Of a stretch of 64,000 nt of DNA, positions 26,694 through 35,616 are shown piece after piece. The stretch is taken from NCBI RefSeq assembly GCF_000264455.2, contig NC_017956.1, positions 1,037,501 to 1,101,500 of the forward strand, in the 5' to 3' direction. Each line of letters begins with the position of its first letter. Within the stretch, counting starts at the first letter, position 1. The translations under genes were made by a program, and so were the position numbers. The notes below the pieces were generated by a model. The model saw nothing but the letters and a program-made list of their open reading frames with translations. It ran no database searches and was not told where the DNA came from. Origin of the DNA: Tistrella mobilis KA081020-065 (GTDB lineage Bacteria; Pseudomonadota; Alphaproteobacteria; Tistrellales; Tistrellaceae).

Positions 26694-27676
26694 GCACCGG
26701 CCCCCGGGATCCCGTTGCCCAAGACCCCTTCGCCAGTGACGAGACCGTGATGCCGCTGCCGGTGTTCGATGCGGCGGCGCGCGCGGCGCTGAATGACCGG
26801 CTGACCGAAGTGGCGGCGGGCGTCGATGCGGCGATGGACCGTCTGCTGCCCCCCGAAGGCGGCGGTGCCTCTCCCCGGCTGACCGAGGCGCTGCGCTATG
26901 CGGTCTTTGCCGGCGGCAAGCGGCTGCGGCCCTTCCTGATCGCGGCATCGGGGGCGCTGTTCGACGTGCCGGCGGACCGGCTCTACCGCGCCGGGGCGGC
27001 GGCCGAGTTCCTGCACACTTATTCGTTGGTCCATGACGATCTGCCGGCGATGGACGATGACGATCTGCGCCGCGGCCGCCCGACCACCCATCGCCGCTTC
27101 GACGAGGCGACCGCGATCCTGGTGGGCGATGCTCTGCTGACGCTGGCCTTCCAGGTGCTGGGCGAGCCCGAGACCCATCCCGATGGCACGGTCCGCGCCG
27201 ATCTGGTGGTGGCACTGGCCGAGGCCGGCGGTGCCGGCGGCATGGTGGGCGGGCAGATGCTGGACATCGAGGCCGAAACCCGCGGCGAGGCGCAGGATCT
27301 GGGGACCATCGGCCGGATGCAGCGGCTGAAGACCGGCGCGCTGATCGAATTCTGCTGCCGGGCCGGCGCGATCCTCGGCGGTGCCGGCATGGAGGCCCGC
27401 ACCAGCCTGCGCGACTATGCCCGCGCGGTGGGGCTGGCCTATCAGATCGCCGACGACCTGATCGACGTGACCGGCGATGCCGCGGCCGCGGGCAAGGCGG
27501 TGGGCAAGGATGCCGCCCGCGGCAAGGCAACCTTCGTGGGGCTGATGGGAGTCGACGGCGCACGGGCCGAGGCCGCACGGCTGATGGACATGGCGCTGGC
27601 CGCCCTTCAGGGCTTCGACGGCCGGGCCGACGACCTGCGCCGGCTGGCGGTTCATGTCGTGACGCGTGACCGCTGA
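26690..27676 (+). CDS. ispA: Farnesyl diphosphate synthase (polyprenyl synthetase)
   Basis: The 328-residue enzyme condenses IPP with DMAPP and GPP to make C15 farnesyl diphosphate. The first Asp-rich motif is HDDLPAMDDDD (Asp116, Asp117, Asp122), the second is YQIADDLIDVTGD near residue 256, and FAGGKRLRP near 73 binds diphosphate. The N-terminal 20 residues are extra relative to E. coli IspA. ATGA overlap with xseB indicates co-translation. dxs follows after 289 bp. Confidence 0.95.
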   Translation: MSTGPRDPVAQDPFASDETVMPLPVFDAAARAALNDRLTEVAAGVDAAMDRLLPPEGGGASPRLTEALRYAVFAGGKRLRPFLIAASGALFDVPADRLYRAGAAAEFLHTYSLVHDDLPAMDDDDLRRGRPTTHRRFDEATAILVGDALLTLAFQVLGEPETHPDGTVRADLVVALAEAGGAGGMVGGQMLDIEAETRGEAQDLGTIGRMQRLKTGALIEFCCRAGAILGGAGMEARTSLRDYARAVGLAYQIADDLIDVTGDAAAAGKAVGKDAARGKATFVGLMGVDGARAEAARLMDMALAALQGFDGRADDLRRLAVHVVTRDR

Positions 27677-27789
27677 GTGCAACCTTTCTGCAATGATGAC
27701 GGTTGACCGGTACGTGGCCGCGGGCTGTGCAAGTCCCATGGCTGTCGTTATATTGGCGGGATTCCGCCGATCCCCCGTTCGGCGGGTTT

Positions 27790-27825
27790 CATTGCCGGTG
27801 ACGGGATGCCATATCACCGGTAATG
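27790..27825. other. 12-bp inverted repeat between ispA and dxs
   Basis: The arms 27790-27801 and 27814-27825 pair over 12 positions with one G-T mismatch, around 12 bases, with core CCGGTGA/TCACCGG. No T tract follows. A smaller hairpin GAGCCC/GGGCTC lies at 27876-27896. A possible -10 TATATT is near 27750. The stretch may hold the dxs promoter and leader structure, or a protein site. Confidence 0.45.
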
Positions 27826-27965
27826 CCTGATCCCCTCGGCGAAATCCGTCGTTGCGGGTTGCAAGGGCAGGCCGAGAGCCCTAAGAAACGGGGCTCCCGA
27901 TGCGGCAGGGTCGTTTTCTGCCGGGTCGGTCAACAAAACATCGCGTGCGCGAGGAGAGGTCGCAA

Positions 27966-29903
27966 GTGTCCGATCGCCCGTCCACCCCGCTGCTCGACAC
28001 CGTTCGGGTGCCGGCCGATATCCGCGGCTTCAACCGCGACCAGCTGCGCCAGCTGGCCGACGAGCTGCGGGCTGAAACCGTCTCCGCGGTCTCGGTCACC
28101 GGTGGCCATCTGGGCGCAGGGCTCGGTGTGGTCGAACTGAGCGTTGCGATCCACCATGTCTTCGACACGCCGCGCGACCGGCTGATCTGGGATGTCGGCC
28201 ATCAGTGCTACCCGCACAAGATCCTGACCGGGCGGCGCGAGCGCATCCGCACGCTGCGCCAGAAGGACGGGCTGTCGGGCTTCACCAAGCGCGACGAAAG
28301 CGAATACGACCCTTTCGGTGCCGCGCACAGCTCCACCTCCATCTCCGCCGGCCTGGGCATGGCGGTGGCGAGCCGGTTGAAGGGTGAGGAGGAGCGGCGG
28401 GTGATCGCCGTGATCGGCGACGGCGCGATGAGCGCCGGCATGGCGTATGAGGCCATGAACAATGCCGGCGCCATGCCCGACCGGCTGATCGTGATTCTGA
28501 ACGACAACGACATGTCGATCGCGCCGCCGACCGGCGCGATGAGCGCCTATCTCTCGCGGCTGATCTCGTCGCGCTCCTACCGCTCGCTCCGCGACATCGC
28601 CAAACAGATGGCCCGGGTCTTCCCCAAGCCGCTGGAGCAGGCGGCCCGGCGGGCCGAGGAATTCGCCCGCGGCCTGGTCACCGGCGGCACGCTGTTCGAA
28701 GAGCTGGGCTTTTATTATGTCGGCCCGATCGACGGCCACAATCTGGATCACCTGCTGCCGGTGCTGCTGAATGTGCGCGACGCCGACCAGGACGGGCCGG
28801 TGCTGATCCACATCGTCACCCAGAAGGGCAAGGGCTATCCGCCGGCCGAAAAGGCTGCGGACAAGTATCACGGCGTGGCGAAGTTCGACGTGGTGACCGG
28901 CGCCCAGGTCAAGCCGGCGGCCGGCGCGCCCAGCTATACCAATGTCTACGCCGATGCGCTGATTGCGGAAGCCGAACATGATCCGCGGGTGCTGGCGGTG
29001 ACCGCCGCCATGCCGACGGGCACGGGGCTCGACCGCTTCGGCCGGCGCTTCCCCGACCGGGTGTTCGATGTCGGCATCGCCGAACAGCATGCCGTGACCT
29101 TTGCCGCCGGCCTGGCGGCCGAGGGGATGAAACCCTTCGCCACCATCTATTCGACTTTCCTGCAGCGCGCCTATGACCAGGTGGTGCACGACGTCGCCAT
29201 CCAGCGTCTGCCGGTGCGTTTCGCCATCGACCGGGCCGGACTGGTCGGCGCCGACGGCGCCACGCATATGGGCTCGTTCGACCTGACCTATCTGTGCTGC
29301 CTGCCCGATTTCGTGGTGATGGCGCCGGCCGACGAGGCCGAGCTGATGCATATGGTGGCGACCGCCGCCCAGATCGACGACCGGCCGAGCGCCGTGCGCT
29401 ATCCGCGCGGCGAGGGGCTGGGCGTGCCCCTGCCGGCGCGCGGCACCCCGCTCGAAATCGGCCGCGGCCGCATCCTGCGCGAGGGCACCAAGGTCGCGAT
29501 CCTGGCCCTGGGCAGCCGGGTCGCCGATGCGCTGAAGGCGGGCGAGGAACTCACCGCCCGCGGCTATTCGACCACCGTTGCCGATGCCCGTTTCGCGAAG
29601 CCCATCGATGCCGATCTGGTCCGCCGCCTGGCCTCTGAACACGAGGTGCTGATCACCATCGAGGAGAACGCCATCGGCGGCTTCGCGAGCCAGGTGACCC
29701 AGCTGCTGTGCGACGGTGCGCTGATCGAGCGCGGGCTGAAGCTGCGCCCGATGATGCTGCCGGATCTGTTCATCGACCATGCCAGCCCGCGCGATCAGGT
29801 GGAGATGGCGGGCCTCGGCGTGCAGGCGATCGTGGCCAAAGCGCTGGAAGCGCTGGGCCATAACGATGTCGACGTGGTGCTGACCACCAACAGCCGCGCC
29901 TGA
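27966..29903 (+). CDS. dxs: 1-deoxy-D-xylulose-5-phosphate synthase
   Basis: The 645-residue thiamine-diphosphate enzyme joins pyruvate and glyceraldehyde 3-phosphate, the first step of the MEP isoprenoid pathway. Visible landmarks are [16 protein letters not shown] (His), the ThDP motif [18 protein letters not shown] with NDNDMSI, and the transketolase-type [15 protein letters not shown] carrying the catalytic glutamate. A GTG start is chosen because GAGGAGAGG lies about 9 bp upstream; an ATG at 27900 lacks a ribosome-binding site and adds non-family sequence. It supplies precursors for ispA just upstream. Confidence 0.96.
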   Translation: MSDRPSTPLLDTVRVPADIRGFNRDQLRQLADELRAETVSAVSVTGGHLGAGLGVVELSVAIHHVFDTPRDRLIWDVGHQCYPHKILTGRRERIRTLRQKDGLSGFTKRDESEYDPFGAAHSSTSISAGLGMAVASRLKGEEERRVIAVIGDGAMSAGMAYEAMNNAGAMPDRLIVILNDNDMSIAPPTGAMSAYLSRLISSRSYRSLRDIAKQMARVFPKPLEQAARRAEEFARGLVTGGTLFEELGFYYVGPIDGHNLDHLLPVLLNVRDADQDGPVLIHIVTQKGKGYPPAEKAADKYHGVAKFDVVTGAQVKPAAGAPSYTNVYADALIAEAEHDPRVLAVTAAMPTGTGLDRFGRRFPDRVFDVGIAEQHAVTFAAGLAAEGMKPFATIYSTFLQRAYDQVVHDVAIQRLPVRFAIDRAGLVGADGATHMGSFDLTYLCCLPDFVVMAPADEAELMHMVATAAQIDDRPSAVRYPRGEGLGVPLPARGTPLEIGRGRILREGTKVAILALGSRVADALKAGEELTARGYSTTVADARFAKPIDADLVRRLASEHEVLITIEENAIGGFASQVTQLLCDGALIERGLKLRPMMLPDLFIDHASPRDQVEMAGLGVQAIVAKALEALGHNDVDVVLTTNSRA

Positions 29904-29919
29904 TCCGGACCGCTGCCCC

Positions 29920-30729
29920 ATGGCCACCGCAACCACCCGTCTGGACCAGGCCCTCGTCGATCGGGGGCTGGTGGAGACGCGCAGCCGCGCCCAGGCGCTG
30001 ATCATGGCCGGCCACGTCTTCGTCGACGACCGCAAGGAGACCAAGCCCGGCACGAAAGTGAAGCCCGGGGCGGCCCTGCTGGTGAAAGGGGCCGACCATC
30101 CCTGGGTGTCGCGGGGCGGGCTTAAGCTTCAGGGTGCCATCGACCAGTTCGGGCTGGATCCCACGGGTGCGGTCGCCATCGATGTCGGCGCATCGACCGG
30201 CGGCTTCACCGACGTGCTGCTGACCCGCGGCGCCGCAAGGGTTTATGCGGTCGATGTGGGACATGGCCAGCTGGCCTGGAAGCTGCGTCAGGATGAGCGC
30301 GTGGTGGTGCTTGAGAAACTGAATGCCCGCTATCTGACCGAAGAGCATGTGCCCGAGCCGGTCGACTGGGTGGTCTGCGACGCAAGCTTCATCGGCCTGC
30401 GCACGGTTCTGCCGGCCGCGCTTTCGCGGCTTAAGCCCGGGGGGCTGGCGGTGGCGCTGATCAAGCCGCAATTCGAGGTCGGCAAGGGCCGGGTCGGCAA
30501 GGGCGGCATCGTGCGCGAGCCCGAACTGCATGCCGAGGTGGTGGAGACGATTTCCGGCTGGTTCGCAGGCCTGCCCGGTGTCGAGGTGACCGGCGTGACC
30601 CAGAGTCCGATCAAGGGCCCGGACGGCAATGTCGAATTCCTGATCGTGGCCCGCTTCACCACCGGCGGCGCAGGGCTTTTCACGCCGCGCGATCCGGGCG
30701 AAGCTGAAGCGGATGCCGCCGGCGCCTGA
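29920..30729 (+). CDS. tlyA: TlyA-family RNA methyltransferase (S4 + FtsJ domains)
   Basis: The 269-residue protein has an N-terminal S4 RNA-binding domain (RLDQALVDRGLVETRSRAQA and, soon after, GHVFVDD). A Rossmann methyltransferase domain follows, with SAM motif AIDVGASTGGFTDVLL near residue 87. TlyA proteins 2'-O-methylate cytidines in 16S and 23S rRNA and are often misnamed hemolysin A. The gene starts 16 bp after dxs and is probably in the same transcript. This dxs-tlyA order is common in alphaproteobacteria. Confidence 0.93.
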   Translation: MATATTRLDQALVDRGLVETRSRAQALIMAGHVFVDDRKETKPGTKVKPGAALLVKGADHPWVSRGGLKLQGAIDQFGLDPTGAVAIDVGASTGGFTDVLLTRGAARVYAVDVGHGQLAWKLRQDERVVVLEKLNARYLTEEHVPEPVDWVVCDASFIGLRTVLPAALSRLKPGGLAVALIKPQFEVGKGRVGKGGIVREPELHAEVVETISGWFAGLPGVEVTGVTQSPIKGPDGNVEFLIVARFTTGGAGLFTPRDPGEAEADAAGA

Positions 30730-30746
30730 CCGGTGGCCTGCACAGC

Positions 30747-30782
30747 CCGAGAGGTTCCGCCCCTCACCGAGAGGTCCCGCCC
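30747..30782 (+). repeat. Duplicated ribosome-binding segment before the Crp/Fnr gene
   Basis: CCGAGAGGTTCCGCCC (30747-30762) is repeated with one change at 30767-30782, period 20 bp. Each copy carries GAGAGG. The second copy ends directly at the GTG start codon, with GAGAGG about 9 bp before it. Confidence 0.7.
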
Positions 30783-31484
30783 GTGCAGCCAACCCGGATC
30801 GCCGCCGCCTGGAAGGGTCTCGCCGCGTGCCAGAGCTGCGGCATCCGCCGGCTTGCGCTCTTCGCCGATCTGGAGGCGGAGGATTTCGCCCATATCCATC
30901 TGCCGATCGAGGAACGCAGCATACCAGCCGGGGCCAGTCTTTATGGGCTGGACGATCCGGCAGAGGCGGTGTTCACCGTGCGCGCCGGCTTGGTGAAGCT
31001 GGTCCATATCCAGCCCGATGGCGGCCAGCGCATCGTGCGGCTGGTGCGGGCGGGCGGGGTGGCCGGGATCGAGGCGCTGGTCCGGCCGACCTATCCCCAT
31101 GCTGCGATGGCCCTGCAGCCGGTGGAACTCTGCCGGATCCCGACCTCGGTGGTGACCCGCCTGCAGACCGAAACGCCCCGGCTGCATCAGCGGCTGATGG
31201 AGAAGTGGTACGAGGCGTTGAGCGTCGCCGATGATTTCCTGACCGAGCTTGCGACCGGCCATGCCCGCCAGCGCCTGGCCCGGCTGCTGCTGTGGCTGAG
31301 CGAGGATGCCCCCGATCAGCCGGTGCGGCTGTTCAGCCGCGAGGATCTGGGGGCGATCCTGGGGGTGACGCTGGAGACGACCAGCCGGACGATTTCCGAG
31401 TTTCGCCGCAGCGGCGTGCTGACCACGCTGTCGCATAATCTGGTGCGCTGCGACCGCGCCGCGCTTGCAGACATCGCCGGCTGA
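30783..31484 (+). CDS. Crp/Fnr-family transcriptional regulator
   Basis: The 233-residue protein has a cyclic-nucleotide-binding-type beta roll (about residues 30-125) and a C-terminal winged helix with LFSREDLGAILGVTLETTSR as the recognition helix region. The N-terminus has CQSCG (Cys16, Cys19), but the full four-cysteine set of oxygen-sensing Fnr is not evident. The cAMP-binding arginine motif is also not obvious, so the ligand is unknown. The start is GTG. Its stop is 9 bp from the stop of the convergent PHA-synthase-like gene. Confidence 0.88.
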   Translation: MQPTRIAAAWKGLAACQSCGIRRLALFADLEAEDFAHIHLPIEERSIPAGASLYGLDDPAEAVFTVRAGLVKLVHIQPDGGQRIVRLVRAGGVAGIEALVRPTYPHAAMALQPVELCRIPTSVVTRLQTETPRLHQRLMEKWYEALSVADDFLTELATGHARQRLARLLLWLSEDAPDQPVRLFSREDLGAILGVTLETTSRTISEFRRSGVLTTLSHNLVRCDRAALADIAG

Positions 31485-31493
31485 TCCACAAAT

Positions 31494-32615
31494 TCAATTC
31501 TGGCTGGCAATCCAGCGCGCAATGCCCGGCCAGTATTCCTTGAGCGTGCGTGCGCCCATGAACAGGCCGATATGTCCGCCGGGCACGGTCTGCTGCACGA
31601 TGTCGGCTGCGGGCGTGCCGATATATTTCGCCGCGTCCAGCACCTGTTCCGGCGTGGTGATGTCGTCGCCGGCACCGGCCAGAAGATAGGTCGGGCAGGT
31701 GATCGTCTTCAGGTCCAGCCGGCGGCCGAGCGCGATGAAATCGCCCTTCGCCAGACGGTTTTCCTTGAACAGCAGCCGGATCGCCTGCAGGTACCAGCGC
31801 CCGGGCAGGTCGAGCGGGTTTTCGTACCAGCTTTCGAAGACCTCTTCCTTGGCCAGATAGGCCGGGTCGTCGATATGCTCGTAGAGGTCGATATGGGACT
31901 GGATGTAATGCTGCTCGGGATGCATGTTCTTCCAGCCCTGCAGCATGAACTTGCCGCGCATCAGCCCGCCGCCCAGCTTCACCAGATCCTCGTAAAAGGC
32001 CAATGGCGAGGCATGGGCCATGCGCTTGATCGGCCCGTCGCCGGCATCGGTATCGATCGGCGCGCCGGCCAGCACCAGTGAATTCACCTTCTCGGGGAAA
32101 CGGGCGGCGATCATCGCCGAGGTCCAGCCGCCCTGGCAGAGGCCCACCAGATTGACCCGGCCGCCCAGATCGTCGATCGCGACCACCAGCTGGGCCAGAT
32201 AGTCGTCGATCTCCAGATCCTTCATATCGGCGGTGGCGCTTTTCCAGTCGGTCAGCGCGACATGATCGATGCCGTTGGCGAGCAGGGTTTCAACCAGGCT
32301 CTGGCCCTGGTGATAATCCGCGATCATCGCGGTATGGCCGGCATAGGGGGCGTTCACCAGCGTCGGGATGCCCTTGCCCTGCTGGCCATACTCGCGCAGG
32401 GCCATGGTCCGCAGGTCGAGGCGCAGCCGGCTGGGCGTGGCGAGTTTCGGCCGCAGATCATCGTGGATGCGGATCTCTTCCTCGACGAATTTCGCGTTGC
32501 GGGCGTACAGCTCCAGCCCCTGCTGCAGCATGTCGTTCGCCATGGCGAGCGGCCAGAAGGCGGGGACGGCGCTGGGGGTGGCGGTGCTGGCGGATCCGGC
32601 GGATTTCGATGACAT
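31494..32615 (-). CDS. PHA-synthase-like alpha/beta hydrolase
   Basis: The 373-residue protein has an alpha/beta-hydrolase fold with cysteine as the nucleophile: LVGLCQGGW (Cys160), an acid in AGAGDDITTPEQ (Asp317 or 318) and histidine in VPGGHIGLF (His348). The Cys-Asp-His triad and the DWKSATADMK region resemble poly(3-hydroxyalkanoate) synthases of class III size. A PhaE or PhaR subunit gene is absent here, so it could be a stand-alone PhaC-like acyltransferase or a depolymerase. AAGGAAG precedes the ATG. Confidence 0.75.
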   Translation of the reverse strand: MSSKSAGSASTATPSAVPAFWPLAMANDMLQQGLELYARNAKFVEEEIRIHDDLRPKLATPSRLRLDLRTMALREYGQQGKGIPTLVNAPYAGHTAMIADYHQGQSLVETLLANGIDHVALTDWKSATADMKDLEIDDYLAQLVVAIDDLGGRVNLVGLCQGGWTSAMIAARFPEKVNSLVLAGAPIDTDAGDGPIKRMAHASPLAFYEDLVKLGGGLMRGKFMLQGWKNMHPEQHYIQSHIDLYEHIDDPAYLAKEEVFESWYENPLDLPGRWYLQAIRLLFKENRLAKGDFIALGRRLDLKTITCPTYLLAGAGDDITTPEQVLDAAKYIGTPAADIVQQTVPGGHIGLFMGARTLKEYWPGIARWIASQN

Positions 32616-32754
32616 GAGCGACTTCCTTTGCGTGGCGTCGCCGGGTCTCCGGCTGCGCGTGCAAGCGGGGCAGCCGTTCGGAGCGGAGGCTCGACGATCT
32701 CATCGACGGGTCGAGTCTATGCCGCAATGCAGCATGGCAAAAATGAATTCCCTG

Positions 32755-33186
32755 TCAGGATGCGGCAGCCGGGGCAGGGCAGCCATGCATTTCCGCCCAA
32801 TGAAGCAGGGCCGGCAGCTGAACATGGCTGAGCGCATCATGGAGGCGCATCAGCACGGGCCCGGCCTCGGCATCGCCCTGCACCGCCGGCAGCAGCCGGC
32901 CTTCATAGCAGCCGATCGCCGCCACGGCGTTGTCGGCCGCCATCCGGCAGGCGGCCCGCAGATCATCGGGCAGGGCCGGCGGGGCGGCAACCGGGCGCGC
33001 CGGGGCAGGGAGGCCGCGGGCGGTGAGCAGGCGGATCAGGGTGGCGGCATGCAGATAATCCGACATCAGCAGGTTGCGAAAGGGCATGACCGGCCCGAAA
33101 CGCGCGATCACCGCCTCGGCGATGGCCGCCGCCCGCCAGGCTTCGTCCAGCGCCGCCCGGATCGCGGCATCGGTGGTGACGGGCAT
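32755..33186 (-). CDS. Small ferritin-like (DUF2202-like) helical protein
   Basis: The 143-residue protein appears all-helical. FRNLLMSDYLHAATLIRLLT followed by GLP, then CRMAADNAVAAIGCYEGRLL and LHDALSHVQLPALL, follows the spacing of DUF2202 ferritin-like proteins. Several Glu/His metal ligands of that family are not preserved, so metal binding is uncertain. The start ATG 33186 has GGGAGG 6 bp upstream. Function unknown. It diverges from the rhodanese gene. Confidence 0.65.
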   Translation of the reverse strand: MPVTTDAAIRAALDEAWRAAAIAEAVIARFGPVMPFRNLLMSDYLHAATLIRLLTARGLPAPARPVAAPPALPDDLRAACRMAADNAVAAIGCYEGRLLPAVQGDAEAGPVLMRLHDALSHVQLPALLHWAEMHGCPAPAAAS

Positions 33187-33334
33187 GACGAACCTCCCTC
33201 GGGCCAGGCGGGATCGGGACATCGCCGATCCTGGCGGGGAAGGTGGGCGCGCGCTTTGAGATTCCGCAAGGACAGGACGGCGGATCTGAAGATGATCAGG
33301 GCCAGCCAATCGCAGCAAGGAAAGGTCCGATCCC

Positions 33335-33709
33335 ATGCCGATCCGCGAGATTCTGGGCATCACCGAATTCGATGCCTACACCCCTGAAGAAACCCGCGCC
33401 GCCTTGGCGGCGGGGGAAATCGTGCTGATCGATGTTCGCACCCCGCAGGAATATGCGGTGGAACATATCGAGGGCGCCCTGCTGATGCCCATGGCGTTTT
33501 TCGACCCGCGCTTCCTGCCACCCCAGGACAGCCGCCGCATCGTGCTGCATTGCGGATCGGGCATGCGCTCCACCCGCATGGCCGAACGCTGCGCCGCCGC
33601 GGGCTTCGACCGCATCGCCCATATGGCTGGCGGCATGAGCGCCTGGAAGGAGCGGGGCCTGCCCTATATCGCCACCGACCCTGCGACGGGCGGGCCGGTC
33701 AGGAAGTGA
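33335..33709 (+). CDS. Rhodanese-like sulfurtransferase, single domain
   Basis: The 124-residue protein has the rhodanese fold: LIDVRTPQEYAVEHIEGALL near residue 31 and the active loop HCGSGMRSTRMAE with catalytic Cys73, then GGMSAWKERGLP. It would move sulfane sulfur between thiols. AGGAAAGG precedes the ATG. Its last 11 bp overlap the 3' end of a small gene on the other strand. Confidence 0.92.
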   Translation: MPIREILGITEFDAYTPEETRAALAAGEIVLIDVRTPQEYAVEHIEGALLMPMAFFDPRFLPPQDSRRIVLHCGSGMRSTRMAERCAAAGFDRIAHMAGGMSAWKERGLPYIATDPATGGPVRK

Positions 33710-33863
33710 GAGGGGCGGGTGATGCCGGTGCCGGGTCGTCATCGGCCAGAGATATGTCCCGGCCGGTATCCCGGTCACGGTGCAGGTCGAAGCTGTCCGT
33801 CTTCGGGCCGCTCAGCAGGTAATCCCTGAAGGTCATGCGGTCCTGATCTGAACGCGACACCAT
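33699..33863 (-). CDS. 54-residue hypothetical protein, antitoxin-tail-like
   Basis: The frame has a strong ribosome-binding site (GGGAGG, about 6 bp before ATG). The central sequence FRDYLLSGPKTDSFDLHRDR followed by DTGRDI resembles the C-terminal tails of some Phd/YefM- or AbrB-type antitoxins. The likeness is weak and no DNA-binding domain or toxin is present. The Pro/Ala-rich end overlaps the rhodanese gene. It could be an orphan small protein or a remnant. Confidence 0.5.
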   Translation of the reverse strand: MVSRSDQDRMTFRDYLLSGPKTDSFDLHRDRDTGRDISLADDDPAPASPAPLTS

Positions 33864-33935
33864 CCTGTCCTCCCGCCGCTGGCTGACCAGGTATATGATC
33901 TCCGGCGGCGGGAGGCACAAGTGATGTGATCGACC

Positions 33936-35495
33936 TCAGTTCACCCGCCGGTCCCGGTCTTCCCAATAGGGCTTGCGCAGATCCCGCTTCAGGATCTTGC
34001 CGGCACCGGACATGGGCAGCGGTTCGTCGCGGATTTCGACGCTGCGCGGGCATTTGTAGCCGGCGATGTGCTGCTTGCAGAAGGCGATGATCTCTTCGGC
34101 CGTGGGGCGGGCGTCGGACTTCGGCACCACCACGGCATGGACGATTTCGCCCCAATGCTCGTCGGGGATGCCGATCACCGCGCATTGGGCGACGTCCGGA
34201 TGGCGGGCGACGACGTTTTCGACCTCCAGCGAATAGACGTTCTCGCCACCGGAGATGATCATGTCCTTCACCCGGTCGACGATGTAGATGAAACCGTCCT
34301 CGTCCATGCGCGCGCCGTCGCCGGTGTGCATCCAGCCGTCGACGATCGCCTTGGCGGTTTCTTCCGGGCGTTCCCAATAGCCCATCATCACATTGCGGCC
34401 GCGCACGACCACCTCGCCGACCTCGCCCACCGGCACCGGCCGGTCGTCGGCATCGACGATGCGCACCTCGCAGCCGATCACCGCCCGGCCGGCCGAGCGA
34501 TGGCGGCCTTTGGCCCGGCTTTCGCCCACATGTTCCTGCGGGTGGAGCAGGGTAGCGACGGGGGAAAGCTCGGTCATGCCATAGGCCTGCATGAACTCGA
34601 CCCCGGGCAGCTTCGCCGTGGCGCGGTCGAGCACGGCTTCGGTGATCGGGGCGGCGCCGTAGATGATCCGCTTCATCGACGAGAGGTCGTAATTGCCGAT
34701 CGCCGGATGGTCGACCAGCATCTGGATCATGGTCGGCACCAGCAGGGCCGAGGTCACCTTGTGCTCCTGGATCGCCTTCATCACGCCTTCGGGCGTGAAG
34801 GAGGGGACGATCACATGCGGTTCCCCCTTCATCAGCAGGGAGAAGGTCGCAGCTCCGTCGGCCAGATGGAACATGGGCGCGCTGTGCAGATAGACCGTGC
34901 CGTCGGGAAACAGACCTTCGGCCAGGGAATGCAGGCTGTTGGAGATGATGTTCTCGTGCGACAGCATCACCCCCTTCGACCGGCCGGTGGTGCCGCCGGT
35001 GTAGAAGATGCCGAACAGATCGTCGCCACTGCGCTCGGCATCGGGGATCGGATCATGGTTCCGGATCAGATCCTCGATATGGGGCATGTCTTCAGGCGCC
35101 GGGCCGTCGCCGGCATAGATCAGGGCGAATTGCGAGCCCGAGGCCGCCGCGATCGCCCGGCCCATTTCGGCGAAGGCGTCGTCGACGATCAGCAGGCTGG
35201 CGCCGCAATCCTCGATCGCGTCGGCATTCTCGGCGCGGCTCCAGCGGATGTTCAGCGGTACGATCACCGCGCCCGCCCAGGGGGTGGCGAGGTAGAATTC
35301 GATATAGCGGTCGGAGTTCAGCGTCAGCAGCGCGACGCGGTCGCCATCCTCCACCCCCAGCGCCCGGAAGGCGCCGGCGATGCGGGCGACGCGGTCGGCG
35401 GTTTCGCCCCAGCTGCGGGTGCGGCCGGCGCAGATCGTCGAGGTCCGATCGCGGGCAATGGCGATCGTCCGTCGGAGCCCTGATGTGATGCCCAT
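33936..35495 (-). CDS. Acyl-CoA synthetase (AMP-forming), fatty-acid-CoA ligase type
   Basis: The 519-residue enzyme activates a carboxylic acid to its CoA thioester through an acyl-AMP. ANL-family motifs are in order: P-loop FYTGGTTGRSKGVMLSH near residue 170, MQAYGMTELSP near 300, GWMHTGDGARMDEDGFIYIV near 395, and the catalytic Lys in PMSGAGKILKRDLR near the C-terminus. The chosen ATG has GGGAGG 6 bp upstream. The gene follows tetR on the same strand and diverges from the acyl-CoA degradation genes, so it probably supplies their substrate. The acid is not identified. Confidence 0.93.
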   Translation of the reverse strand: MGITSGLRRTIAIARDRTSTICAGRTRSWGETADRVARIAGAFRALGVEDGDRVALLTLNSDRYIEFYLATPWAGAVIVPLNIRWSRAENADAIEDCGASLLIVDDAFAEMGRAIAAASGSQFALIYAGDGPAPEDMPHIEDLIRNHDPIPDAERSGDDLFGIFYTGGTTGRSKGVMLSHENIISNSLHSLAEGLFPDGTVYLHSAPMFHLADGAATFSLLMKGEPHVIVPSFTPEGVMKAIQEHKVTSALLVPTMIQMLVDHPAIGNYDLSSMKRIIYGAAPITEAVLDRATAKLPGVEFMQAYGMTELSPVATLLHPQEHVGESRAKGRHRSAGRAVIGCEVRIVDADDRPVPVGEVGEVVVRGRNVMMGYWERPEETAKAIVDGWMHTGDGARMDEDGFIYIVDRVKDMIISGGENVYSLEVENVVARHPDVAQCAVIGIPDEHWGEIVHAVVVPKSDARPTAEEIIAFCKQHIAGYKCPRSVEIRDEPLPMSGAGKILKRDLRKPYWEDRDRRVN

Positions 35496-35616
35496 ATATC
35501 CTCCCAGTGGGTTTGAGCGTTGCCTCCGGTATGCCGTCCGCACTTCTTTATCGGGCGGATCGGGCAGGAACGCCGGCACGGGAGGGAGGGCAGGGCGGCG
35601 GGCCGCCGCCCGGGCC

